Shown: one piece after another, positions 9,030 to 16,856 of the stretch | How the letters are laid out: the number at the start of each line of letters is the position of its first letter | Numbering within the stretch: position 1 is the first letter of the stretch | NCBI GenBank assembly: GCA_036497285.1 | Contig: DASXJR010000061.1 | Coordinates: forward strand, 35,910-99,909 | Reading direction: 5' to 3' | DNA: 64,000 bases | Source of the DNA: RYN-133 sp036497285 | Lineage (GTDB): Bacteria > Actinomycetota > Actinomycetes > Mycobacteriales > Jatrophihabitantaceae | Program-made: the position numbers and the translations under genes | The notes under the pieces: model-generated | Told to the model about the DNA's origin: nothing | The model's input: only the letters and a program-made list of their open reading frames with translations | The model's database searches: none

Positions 9030-10889
9030 TCAGCTGTTCGCCATGCGTTGCGCTCTGATCCGGTAGGCGTCCAGCAGTGCGTGGATGTAGCGCAGGTCGG
9101 CGATCGAGCGCGCAGTTCCTGGTAGCTCGACCGGGCCGCCCGTGGTCAGCGCGACGAGGTGTCCGGCGCCGGCCGGCGACTCGTCCGACGTGTCGAAGTG
9201 AGTCTCGAAGCCGTGGACATCCGACCACGGGACGGACCTGCTGCGAAACCACCGCCGCAACCGCAGCCCGGCGTCGTCGACGACCAGCGCGCCCGCTCCC
9301 TTCCGGATGGTTGCCCTGCGGCGCAGCGAGGCGGGGTCGAAGGACCGGTCCTGGCTGAATTGCGGTTCGGCCACAGCGGCCGGATCGGCCGGCGCGGGCG
9401 CGCGCACCGCCCACACCGGGACGTCGCCGGGTGCCGGCGGGCGCGGTGGTTGGACGGCCGGTCGCCGCGCCGGGAAGAACTCGTCGTCGATCTCGATGGG
9501 CTCGCGCCGCCGCCGGCCACTCGGCGGGGCGAACCCGCTCCAGTCGACCGGCTGCTGTTGGGCCGGGAACGGATCATGTTGCGGCGCCGGCTCGACTCGT
9601 GGCGCGGGCGGTAGGTCAGGTTCGTGGACCGGCGGCGGCGCGGGCGCCTCGGCGGAGAGCGGCACGTCCGGGGCGCGCGACGCAGACGGTGGCGGCGCGG
9701 ACCACCAGGTGTCCGGGTCCGGTACGGGTGGCGGCCCGGCGCTCGGGGACGAATGCAGCTCGGCGGGTGGTGGGGTCCAGCCGGCAACCGGGACGATCGT
9801 CGGCGTCGACCAGTCCGTCTCCGTGTCAGCGGGCGTCGGCTCGGACGCCGGCTCGTCCGAAGCCGATTCCGGCTCGACGTGCAGTAGAGCGTGAAGCTCG
9901 TCGATGGCGTCCGGTCGCATCGGTGCGGACGACGCGAGGGTGGACGGCACGCCCCGCGGCACCGCGTCGGGCATCCGCGTGACCGCAGGCGCGAGGCCCG
10001 TCCTCACATCGCGGATCAGGAACTGGGTGCGGTTCCAGCCCTGCGCGATCTCCACGTCGGCCAGCTCGGCGGCGAACTCGGCGGCGGTCGGTGGCCGTTC
10101 GTCCATCTTTTTGGACATCGCCCGGATCAGCAGGTCCGACAGCGTGACCGGCACGTCCATGCCGGAGAGCGGACGGACGGGGTCGCGCAGGATGCGCAGG
10201 ATCACCGACGCCGGCGACTCCCCCTCGTACGCGCGAAAGGCCGATTGTCCGGCGATCAACTGGTACAGCGTGGAGGCGAGTTCGTAGACATCGGTGGCCG
10301 CGGATGTGCCGCCGCCCTCGAGCAGTTCCGGCGCCGCGTGCAACGTGGTGAAGTCGAACAGTCCGGCCGTCGTCTGCGTGGCCGACTGCAACATGGCCAC
10401 CCCGAAGTCCGCGAGCGCCGGCTCGCCGAACTCGGTCACCAGAATGTTCTGCGGCTTGACGTCGCGATGCAGGATCCCGCCGCGGTGCGCTGTCTCGAGC
10501 GCGCCGGCGATCTTGATACCGATTGACACGGCATCGGTGACCGGAAGCCCGGCCCCGCCGCGCAACCGATCGGCCACCACGCCGGTGCACAGTTCCAACA
10601 CGAGCACGGGACGCCCGTCCGGAATCCGGAACGTGCGATACAGCGTGACGATGTTGGGGTGTGAACTCAACGCGCCGAGTGCGATCGACTCGCGCTCGAA
10701 GGACTCGATCGAGCGCGGCGACGCATCACGCACGTTCAGCAGCTTCAGCGCTACCAGGCGATTGGTGCCCACCTCGCGCGCCCGGTAGACCGTCGCGAGG
10801 CTGCCGATGCCGATCTCGACGATGTCGGTGAACCCGGGGAACAACTCGTGCGTGCGCTGTCCGCGGGCACCCTTGCGACGAAGCGCCAC
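9030..10889 (-). CDS. Serine/threonine protein kinase with proline-rich linker and C-terminal PH-like domain
   Basis: This is a Hanks-type kinase of 619 residues from GTG 10889 (GGAGG six bases upstream). It shows the glycine loop IGIGSLATVY, catalytic Lys49 (VALKLL), HRDVKPQN at 141-148, DFG at 161-163 and an APE-like AAPELLEG. After the kinase domain (about 20-285) comes a long proline-rich, probably disordered linker (about 310-510). A compact C-terminal domain follows (about 525-619, LRRWFRSRSVPWSDVHGF) that looks like a bacterial PH domain. No transmembrane helix or PASTA repeats are present, so it is cytosolic or membrane-recruited. Its place beside the ESX locus suggests, but does not prove, a role in regulating secretion. 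Confidence 0.9.
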   Translation of the reverse strand: MALRRKGARGQRTHELFPGFTDIVEIGIGSLATVYRAREVGTNRLVALKLLNVRDASPRSIESFERESIALGALSSHPNIVTLYRTFRIPDGRPVLVLELCTGVVADRLRGGAGLPVTDAVSIGIKIAGALETAHRGGILHRDVKPQNILVTEFGEPALADFGVAMLQSATQTTAGLFDFTTLHAAPELLEGGGTSAATDVYELASTLYQLIAGQSAFRAYEGESPASVILRILRDPVRPLSGMDVPVTLSDLLIRAMSKKMDERPPTAAEFAAELADVEIAQGWNRTQFLIRDVRTGLAPAVTRMPDAVPRGVPSTLASSAPMRPDAIDELHALLHVEPESASDEPASEPTPADTETDWSTPTIVPVAGWTPPPAELHSSPSAGPPPVPDPDTWWSAPPPSASRAPDVPLSAEAPAPPPVHEPDLPPAPRVEPAPQHDPFPAQQQPVDWSGFAPPSGRRRREPIEIDDEFFPARRPAVQPPRPPAPGDVPVWAVRAPAPADPAAVAEPQFSQDRSFDPASLRRRATIRKGAGALVVDDAGLRLRRWFRSRSVPWSDVHGFETHFDTSDESPAGAGHLVALTTGGPVELPGTARSIADLRYIHALLDAYRIRAQRMANS

Positions 10890-10972
10890 GTGCTACCTCC
10901 GCGGGAGCCGTCGTCCTGTGGCGCGAGCGTATCAACGCGCGGCGCTGCGAACTCCCTGACACAGTGGTCGGT

Positions 10973-11347
10973 ATGCCGCTTGGCCTGCCGTCGCGTGCGC
11001 ACCGCCTGAGCCTGTTGCTGGGCGTCGCCGGGGTGTCCCACTTCGTGATGCCCAAGATCTACGACGTGATGATCCCGGCGCAGCTGCCCGGCCCGCCGCG
11101 TGCCTGGACCTACGGCGCGGGCGGATGCGAGGTGGTGGTGGCGGCGGCCCTTGCGCTGCCGCGAACCCGCCGGGTCGGCGGGCTCGCGGCAGCGGGACTG
11201 TTCATCGGCGTACTTCCCGGCAACGTCCAGATGGCCTACGACGCGCAGCGCGGGACGAGCCGGGCCATGCAGGTCGGCACGCTTCTGCGCCTGCCGATGC
11301 AACTGCCGCTGATCATCAGCGCGTGGCGGGTGTACCGGCGCGGCTGA
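10973..11347 (+). CDS. DoxX-like small membrane protein
   Basis: This 124-residue protein (ATG 10973; a GTG nine bases upstream is an alternative) has four predicted membrane helices. It carries the motif GVSHFVMPKIYDVMIPAQLPGP, typical of DoxX-family proteins annotated in actinobacteria. The family is linked to quinone or thiosulfate redox chemistry in some members, but the role here is unknown. It runs divergently from the kinase and its stop codon abuts that of the MFS gene on the other strand. Confidence 0.8.
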   Translation: MPLGLPSRAHRLSLLLGVAGVSHFVMPKIYDVMIPAQLPGPPRAWTYGAGGCEVVVAAALALPRTRRVGGLAAAGLFIGVLPGNVQMAYDAQRGTSRAMQVGTLLRLPMQLPLIISAWRVYRRG

Positions 11348-12616
11348 TCAGCTCTCGTTGCCGATGCCGGCGGCTACCTGCAACTGCTCCTCGCGCTCGA
11401 CGCGGTCGAGCTCGTCCTTCTCCGGCTGCCGTACCGCGCCGCGGTCCGCGTCGCTCAGCGCCTTGTGCACCGTCGTAAGCACGACCGCGGCCAGCAGCAC
11501 CGTCCCCGCCCCGAGGACGAACGGGACGTGCGGGTTGTAGTGCTCGACCAGCTTGCCGGCCACGAACGGGGCCAGGCCGCCACCGATGAAGCGCACGAAG
11601 CCGTAGGTGGCCGAGGCGACCGGCCGCTCGACCGGCGCGATGCTCATGACCGCGGTGGTCACGAGGGTGTTGTTCACGCCGATGAAGGCGCCCGCCACGA
11701 TGACGGCCACGATGACGGTCGTCTTCGAATCCGGCCAGATGCCGATCACTGCGAGGTCGGCGGCCATCAGGACGAAGTTGCCGTAGAGCGTGCGAGCGGT
11801 GCCGAAACGCGCCTTGAGCCACGGCGCGCCCCACACCGCGAAGATCGCAACCAGCACTCCCCAGCCGCAGAACACGAGCCCGAGCTGCTGCGGCGAGATG
11901 GGCTGCATCAGGAACGGCGAGTAGCCGAGGAGGGTGAAGAAGCCCCAGTTGTAAAGCAGACCCACGCCGCTGGTGGTCGCCAGCGAACGGTGCTTGAGCG
12001 CCTTGATCGGTTCGCTCAGCTTCTCGCGGTGGCTCGGCGGCGGCGTCTTGGGCAGCAGCACGAGCGTTGCGATCATCGCGATCGCCATCAGGGCCGATAC
12101 GCCGTAGAAGGGTCCGCGCCAGCTGATCGAGCCGAGCTCGCCGCCGAGTAGCGGTCCCATCGCGATGCCGACGCCGAGTGCCGTCTCGTACAGGATGATC
12201 GCGCCGGCGAAACCGCCGCTGGCCGAACTCACGATCACCGCTAGCGAGGTCGCGATGAACAGTGCATTGCCGAGGCCCCAGCCGGCCCGGAAGCCGACGA
12301 TGCCTCCGATGCTGTCGGACGAGCCGGCCAGCGCGGCGAAGACGACGATCAGCACCAGGCCGGTGATCAATGTGCGCTTGGCGCCGATACGACTGGACAC
12401 CCAACCGGTGACCAGCATCGCCACCGCGGTGACCACGAGGTAGCTGGTGAACAGCAACTCGACCTGGCTCGGCGTCGCATTCAGCTGGTTGCTCAACGAC
12501 GCGAGGATCGGGTCGACCAGGCCGATGCCCATGAACGAAATGACGCAGGCGAAGGCGACGGCCCAGACCGCCTTGGGTTGCTTGAACGGTGATTGGACGG
12601 GGGTGTGCAAATTCAA
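11348..12616 (-). CDS. MFS drug/metabolite exporter
   Basis: This is a 12-helix major facilitator superfamily transporter of 422 residues, likely a proton-driven exporter. The motif-A-like sequence TGWVSSRIGAKRTLITG lies in the loop after helix 2. I chose the TTG at 12616 because it overlaps the marR stop as TTGA and has GGAAAG nine bases upstream; the next ATG (MGIGLV) would cut into the first helix. The frame stays open further upstream, but that part is antisense-like and overlaps marR. Coupling to a MarR repressor suggests substrate-inducible efflux. Confidence 0.88.
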   Translation of the reverse strand: MNLHTPVQSPFKQPKAVWAVAFACVISFMGIGLVDPILASLSNQLNATPSQVELLFTSYLVVTAVAMLVTGWVSSRIGAKRTLITGLVLIVVFAALAGSSDSIGGIVGFRAGWGLGNALFIATSLAVIVSSASGGFAGAIILYETALGVGIAMGPLLGGELGSISWRGPFYGVSALMAIAMIATLVLLPKTPPPSHREKLSEPIKALKHRSLATTSGVGLLYNWGFFTLLGYSPFLMQPISPQQLGLVFCGWGVLVAIFAVWGAPWLKARFGTARTLYGNFVLMAADLAVIGIWPDSKTTVIVAVIVAGAFIGVNNTLVTTAVMSIAPVERPVASATYGFVRFIGGGLAPFVAGKLVEHYNPHVPFVLGAGTVLLAAVVLTTVHKALSDADRGAVRQPEKDELDRVEREEQLQVAAGIGNES

Positions 12617-13050
12617 CTGGAGACTCTTTCCCTGTTGTGTGTGATCAGCCGGCCAATGGCGGGGACGGCCGCCACGAGCGCGGCACGGTCGGCCTCGTCG
12701 AGATCGGCGAGCTCTTGCTCGAGGACCAGGGCGCGGGCCGCATGGCGCTGGGTGAGCAACGCCCGTCCCGCGTCGGTGATGCGGACGAGCGCGGCGCGAC
12801 CGTCGGTCGGATCCGCCACCCGCTCGGCCTGGCCCGCGGCCTCCAGCCGGTTGACCAGGCTCGTCATTCCGGGCTGGCTGACGGCTTCGCGTTCGGCCAG
12901 GTCCGAGATACGCAGCGGGCCGGCGGTGGCCAGTGAGTCGAGCGTGGTGATTGTGCTCGAGCTGACCGCGGTCGGCACCTGGCGGCGCAGCCACATCGTG
13001 AGCCGGTCGATCGCGTCGGCGAGGTCAGCCGTGTCCGGAGCCCGTCCCAT
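12613..13050 (-). CDS. MarR-family transcriptional regulator
   Basis: This is a 145-residue winged-helix repressor. It has the expected helix-turn-helix (ISDLAEREAVSQPGMTSLVNRLEAAG), a wing with ADPTDGRAALVRITDAG, and a C-terminal dimerisation helix. It is the first gene of a two-gene unit with the MFS exporter (4-base TTGA overlap). Its ATG at 13050 lies six bases after a TATAGT -10 element, so the mRNA is probably leaderless, and the overlapping palindromes there suggest autoregulation. The divergent E1 dehydrogenase gene may share this control. Confidence 0.92.
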   Translation of the reverse strand: MGRAPDTADLADAIDRLTMWLRRQVPTAVSSSTITTLDSLATAGPLRISDLAEREAVSQPGMTSLVNRLEAAGQAERVADPTDGRAALVRITDAGRALLTQRHAARALVLEQELADLDEADRAALVAAVPAIGRLITHNRERVSS

Positions 13051-13086
13051 AACTGAACTATATAACTCAGTTATATAAGTTGCCAA
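13049..13086 (-). promoter_or_regulatory. marR promoter (leaderless) with overlapping palindromic operators
   Basis: On the minus strand a -35 TTGGCA (13086-13081), an 18-base spacer and a -10 TATAGT (13062-13057) end six bases before the marR ATG. Two inverted repeats overlap them: ATAACTGA (13049-13056) with TCAGTTAT (13067-13074), and ATATAAC (13060-13066) with GTTATAT (13070-13076). The AT-rich symmetry in GC-rich DNA is typical of MarR operators; binding would block the -10 element and could also affect the divergent gene. Confidence 0.7.
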
Positions 13087-13107
13087 TGTTCCCCAGGAAG
13101 GAGTCGG

Positions 13108-15225
13108 GTGGATGATGCGAGGGTGACCGCGGCACCACATGACGCCCTCGACACTTCGGTTCGCGCGACACTGGTTGAAATCCACGCCGACGGCCACGCC
13201 GATCCGAGCCTGCTCCCGCTCTTCGATGCGATGGCCGGCAGCCGGCTGCTCGACATCCAGGCCCGTCGCATGCGCGAGAAGGGCCAAGGCTTCTACACGA
13301 TCGGCTCGGCCGGCCATGAGTCGAACGCGTTCGTCGCCGAGGCGTTGCGACCGACCGACCCGGCGCTGCTGCACTACCGGTCCGGCGGCTTCTTCCTGTA
13401 CCGCGCGCTGCAGGCCGGACGGCCGCTGCGCGAAGTGCTGCGCAACGTCATGCTGGGCAACGTCGCCGCGGTCGCCGACCCGGCCTCGGGCGGGCGGCAC
13501 AAGGTGTGGGGCGACGCGGCGCTGTCGGTGATCCCGCAGACGTCCACGATCGCCTCGCACCTGCCGCGCGCGGTCGGGGTCGCATTCGCCATCGGGCGTG
13601 CGAAGCGGCTCAAGGTCGACACCCGGTGGGCGCGCGACGCGGTCGCGATCTGCAGTTTCGGCGACGCGTCGCTGAACCACTCCACCGCGGCGGGCGCGCT
13701 GAACACCGTGGGATATTGCGTGACGCAAGGGCTGCCGATGCCGCTCGTGCTGGTGTGCGAGGACAACGGGCTGGGCATCTCGGTGCCCACGCCGACGGGG
13801 TGGATCGCGCAGGCCGCGCGCCGTCCTGGGATCACCTACCTGCAGGCCGAGGGCGACGACCCGGCCGGGGCACGCGAGGCGGCGGCCGAGGTGGTGCGAA
13901 TCGCGCGCGATATGCGCCGCCCCGCGCTGCTGCACCTGCGCACCGTGCGTTACCTCGGCCATGCCGGCACCGATGTCGAGTCCGGTTACCGCAGCGCGGC
14001 CGAGATCGCCGTCGACCGGGCGCGCGACCCGTTGCTCGCCCTTGCCCGGCAGATGCCCGGGGTCGACCTGGTCGCGCGCTACGACGAGATCGCCGCCGAG
14101 ATAGCGGCCCTGGCCGACGAGGTCGACGCGGAACCGAAGCTCGCGTCGGCCGCGCAGGTGTCCGCGCCGCTTGCCCCGCCACCGCCCGTCCCGGCACACG
14201 CTGCCGCAGGCGCGCCGCGAAGCGAGCAGACCCTCGCGCAGTGCATCAACGCCGCACTCTCGGACGCGCTGGCCGAGCGTCCGGAGCTGCTGGTGTTCGG
14301 CGAGGACGTCGCGCGCAAGGGCGGTGTCTACGGGCTCACCCGCGGCCTGCAGCAGCGCTACGGCGCGCCGCGGGTCTTCGACACGTTGCTCGACGAGCAG
14401 GCCGTGCTCGGTCTCGCGCTGGGGTTCGGGGTCAGCGGGTTGCTGCCCGTGCCCGAGATCCAGTACCTCGCCTACCTGCACAACGCCGAGGACCAGTTGC
14501 GCGGCGAAGCAGCGAGCTTGCGGTTCTTTTCCGACGGCGCGTACACCAACCCGATGGTCGTGCGCGTCGCGGGCCTCGGCTACCAGAAGGGGTTCGGCGG
14601 ACACTTCCACAACGACGACGCGGTGGCCGTGCTGCGGGACATCCCCGGCCTGGTCGTTGCCGTCCCGTCGCGCCCCGAGGACGCCGGTCCGATGATGAAC
14701 GCATGCCTCGCAGCCGCCGCTGAGACCGGCCAGGTGAGCGTCTACCTCGAGCCGATCGCGCTGTACCACGAACGCGACCTGCACGAGCCGGGCGACCGCG
14801 GCTGGCTCGGTACGTACACACCAGGCGCGACCACGCCCATCGGCTCCGCACGGGTGCACGGCAACGGGACCGACTTGACGATCGTGACCTTCGGCAACGG
14901 CGTGCGGATGTCGCTGCGCGTGGCGGATCGCCTTGCCGAATCGGGTATTGCGGCTCGCGTGCTCGACCTGCGCTGGCTGGCACCACTGCCCGTCCAAGAC
15001 TTGTTACGGGAGGCGGCGGCCACCGGGTACGTCCTCATCGCGGACGAGACCCGGCACAGTGGCGGGGTCGGCGAAGGCATCGTCACCGCGCTCGTCGAGA
15101 ACGGTTTCACCGGGCGGATCTCGCGGATGTCGAGCCACGACAGCTTCGTCCCGCTCGGTGACGCGGCGAACCTCGTCCTGCTCGACGAGAACACGATCGA
15201 GACCGCAGCTCGTCTACTTGCATAA
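13108..15225 (+). CDS. Fused alpha-beta E1 component of a ThDP-dependent 2-oxoacid dehydrogenase
   Basis: A single 705-residue chain carries both E1 halves. The N-terminal alpha part (about 1-340) has the ThDP/Mg-binding stretch starting GDASLNHSTAAGALN. The C-terminal beta part (about 375-705) has FGEDVARKGGVYGLT, a pyrimidine-domain core and a transketolase C-terminal domain (VTFGNGVRMSLRVADRLAESG). Such fusions are annotated as branched-chain or pyruvate-type E1 in actinobacteria and would decarboxylate a 2-oxoacid and acylate a lipoyl E2. GTG 13108 is chosen because AGGAAGGAG lies just upstream. No E2 or E3 gene is nearby, so the partner and substrate are unknown. Confidence 0.85.
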   Translation: MDDARVTAAPHDALDTSVRATLVEIHADGHADPSLLPLFDAMAGSRLLDIQARRMREKGQGFYTIGSAGHESNAFVAEALRPTDPALLHYRSGGFFLYRALQAGRPLREVLRNVMLGNVAAVADPASGGRHKVWGDAALSVIPQTSTIASHLPRAVGVAFAIGRAKRLKVDTRWARDAVAICSFGDASLNHSTAAGALNTVGYCVTQGLPMPLVLVCEDNGLGISVPTPTGWIAQAARRPGITYLQAEGDDPAGAREAAAEVVRIARDMRRPALLHLRTVRYLGHAGTDVESGYRSAAEIAVDRARDPLLALARQMPGVDLVARYDEIAAEIAALADEVDAEPKLASAAQVSAPLAPPPPVPAHAAAGAPRSEQTLAQCINAALSDALAERPELLVFGEDVARKGGVYGLTRGLQQRYGAPRVFDTLLDEQAVLGLALGFGVSGLLPVPEIQYLAYLHNAEDQLRGEAASLRFFSDGAYTNPMVVRVAGLGYQKGFGGHFHNDDAVAVLRDIPGLVVAVPSRPEDAGPMMNACLAAAAETGQVSVYLEPIALYHERDLHEPGDRGWLGTYTPGATTPIGSARVHGNGTDLTIVTFGNGVRMSLRVADRLAESGIAARVLDLRWLAPLPVQDLLREAAATGYVLIADETRHSGGVGEGIVTALVENGFTGRISRMSSHDSFVPLGDAANLVLLDENTIETAARLLA

Positions 15226-15316
15226 GGGCTGCAACCTCGCGCCTGCCGTACGGCCGGGATCGCCTGGTGCTGCACCCGGCTCGGCCAGGCGTTGCGTCTG
15301 GAACCGGAGGTGGTCG

Positions 15317-16735
15317 ATGAACACTGACGAGGATCGAATCGAACGCGCACTGGACAGCGGTCGGCGCGCGGCGGGTTCTCCCCCATGGCGTGACCCGGAC
15401 GAGATCCGGCGCATCGCGCGGCGCCGCACGATCACGCGGCGCAGCCTGTTCGGCGTCGCCGGCCTTGTCGCCGCAGGAGGAATCGCCGACGCGCTGTGGC
15501 CGCGCGGCACGTCCGGACATGACGAGCACGCCCCGCCGCTCGCGAGCGGGCTCCGCGTGGACGACCGGTCCGGTTCGGCAGTGCAGCTCGTCGCGGACGT
15601 GCATCCGTTCACGGCCGGGGCCGGCGACGCGGCGTTGATTGCACGTGCTGAGCAGTCGTTCGCTCTGGATCTGCTGCGTGCCGCGGGCGGCGGCTCGGAC
15701 AACATTGTCCTGTCGCCGTCGAGCCTGGCGATCGCGCTCGCAATGTTGCAGGTCGGCGCGGGCGGCAGAACGGCGTCCGAGATCGGGGCGGTGTTGCACA
15801 CGTCCGAACTGTCGGCGGCGCAGCAGGCAGCCGGGTGGGCAGCACTCGTCGAGCTCCAGAGCAGCTCTGCCGGCTCGGTGGTCGAGTCGGCGAACGCCGT
15901 GTGGCAGCAGCGCGGGCTTACGCTGCGTGCGGCGTACATGGCCTCGCTCGCACGGTACTTCCGCACCGGGGTCTGGCAGGTCGACTTCGCGCACGACCTC
16001 GCCGGAGCGTCGTCCGCGATCAACGAGTGGGTCAGCACGCATACGCACGGGAAGATCACCAAACTCTTCGACGCCGGCGAAATCACCACCGACACGGTCC
16101 TCGTTCTTGCGAACGCCGAGTACTTCAAGGCGGCATGGCAGTACAAGTTCGATCCGAAGCTCACGGCCGACGGTACGTTCTTCCGCGCCGACGGTTCGCG
16201 CGCCACGGTGCCGTTCATGAACTACAAGGGACGGCTCGCGTCTACGGCGACCCCGAAGTACATGGCGGTGCAATTGCCTTATGCCGGTGGGCGATTCGCT
16301 GCGCAGGTCATCATGCCGATGCACGGCACGCTGCCCCAACTGCTCGGCTCGCTCACGCCGGACGACTTCGCCGCGATCGCGAAGGCTCCGGCAGCCGACG
16401 GCGGCGAACTGCTCATGCCGAAGTTCACCGCACACACCTACACGCAACTCAATTCGCCCCTGCAGCAACTGGGTATGCGCACGGCGTTCACCGGCGATGC
16501 CGACTTCGGTGCGATGAGCCCGACGGCCCTCATGGTGCAGACGGTGGTGCAGCGCGACTACCTCAAGGTGGACGAGGAAGGCACCGAAGCGGCGGCGGTG
16601 ACCGGAGTGGGCATGGTGCCGCAGAGCGCGCAGGTCCCGCCGAAGATCGACCACCCGTTCCTGTTCGTGGTGCGTGACACTGCGACCGGCGCGATCCTCT
16701 TCGCCGGCCAGATCCAGGACCCGTCCACCTCCTGA
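15317..16735 (+). CDS. Serpin-family serine protease inhibitor with Tat-like N terminus
   Basis: This is a 472-residue serpin. After a 40-residue polar stretch comes a twin-arginine motif (TRRSLFG, Arg41-Arg42) and a hydrophobic segment, so it is probably exported or anchored outside. The serpin fold spans about 95-472, with signature pieces such as NIVLSPSSLAIALAMLQVGA and NAEYFKAAWQYKF. The reactive-centre hinge EEGTEAAAVT (420-429) has the small residues needed for loop insertion, so it should be inhibitory. Counting from P17 at Glu420 puts P1-P1' at Gln436-Ser437 (inference). It stands alone between unrelated genes. The C-terminal HPFLFVVRD is also typical. Confidence 0.92.
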   Translation: MNTDEDRIERALDSGRRAAGSPPWRDPDEIRRIARRRTITRRSLFGVAGLVAAGGIADALWPRGTSGHDEHAPPLASGLRVDDRSGSAVQLVADVHPFTAGAGDAALIARAEQSFALDLLRAAGGGSDNIVLSPSSLAIALAMLQVGAGGRTASEIGAVLHTSELSAAQQAAGWAALVELQSSSAGSVVESANAVWQQRGLTLRAAYMASLARYFRTGVWQVDFAHDLAGASSAINEWVSTHTHGKITKLFDAGEITTDTVLVLANAEYFKAAWQYKFDPKLTADGTFFRADGSRATVPFMNYKGRLASTATPKYMAVQLPYAGGRFAAQVIMPMHGTLPQLLGSLTPDDFAAIAKAPAADGGELLMPKFTAHTYTQLNSPLQQLGMRTAFTGDADFGAMSPTALMVQTVVQRDYLKVDEEGTEAAAVTGVGMVPQSAQVPPKIDHPFLFVVRDTATGAILFAGQIQDPSTS

Positions 16736-16753
16736 CCCAGCTCGGTCCGGTGA

Positions 16754-16818
16754 CAGTGGTCAGTTCGGGGCACAGTGGTCAGTTGCAACTAACCACTGTG
16801 CCCGCAAACTGACCACTG
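16754..16818. repeat. Nested long inverted repeat between serpin and amidohydrolase genes
   Basis: The outer arms CAGTGGTCAGTT (16754-16765) and AACTGACCACTG (16807-16818) are exact complements. Inside, 16771-16800 is a 30-bp palindrome centred on GTTGCAAC with a single mismatched pair. The 12-mer CAGTGGTCAGTT occurs twice in direct orientation (16754 and 16773). The RNA would fold into a hairpin of about 65 bases without a T-run. It may be a terminator, a protein-binding site or a dispersed repeat. Confidence 0.7.
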
Positions 16819-16856
16819 TGGGGACGGGCGGCACGGCGAGTCGTAGGGTCGCTGAC

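Noticed and set aside
12613..14997. 794-codon minus-strand open frame that includes MarR at its end
   Set aside because: Upstream of ATG 13050 it is antisense to the E1 dehydrogenase; a normal MarR is 145 residues and has a promoter directly before that ATG.
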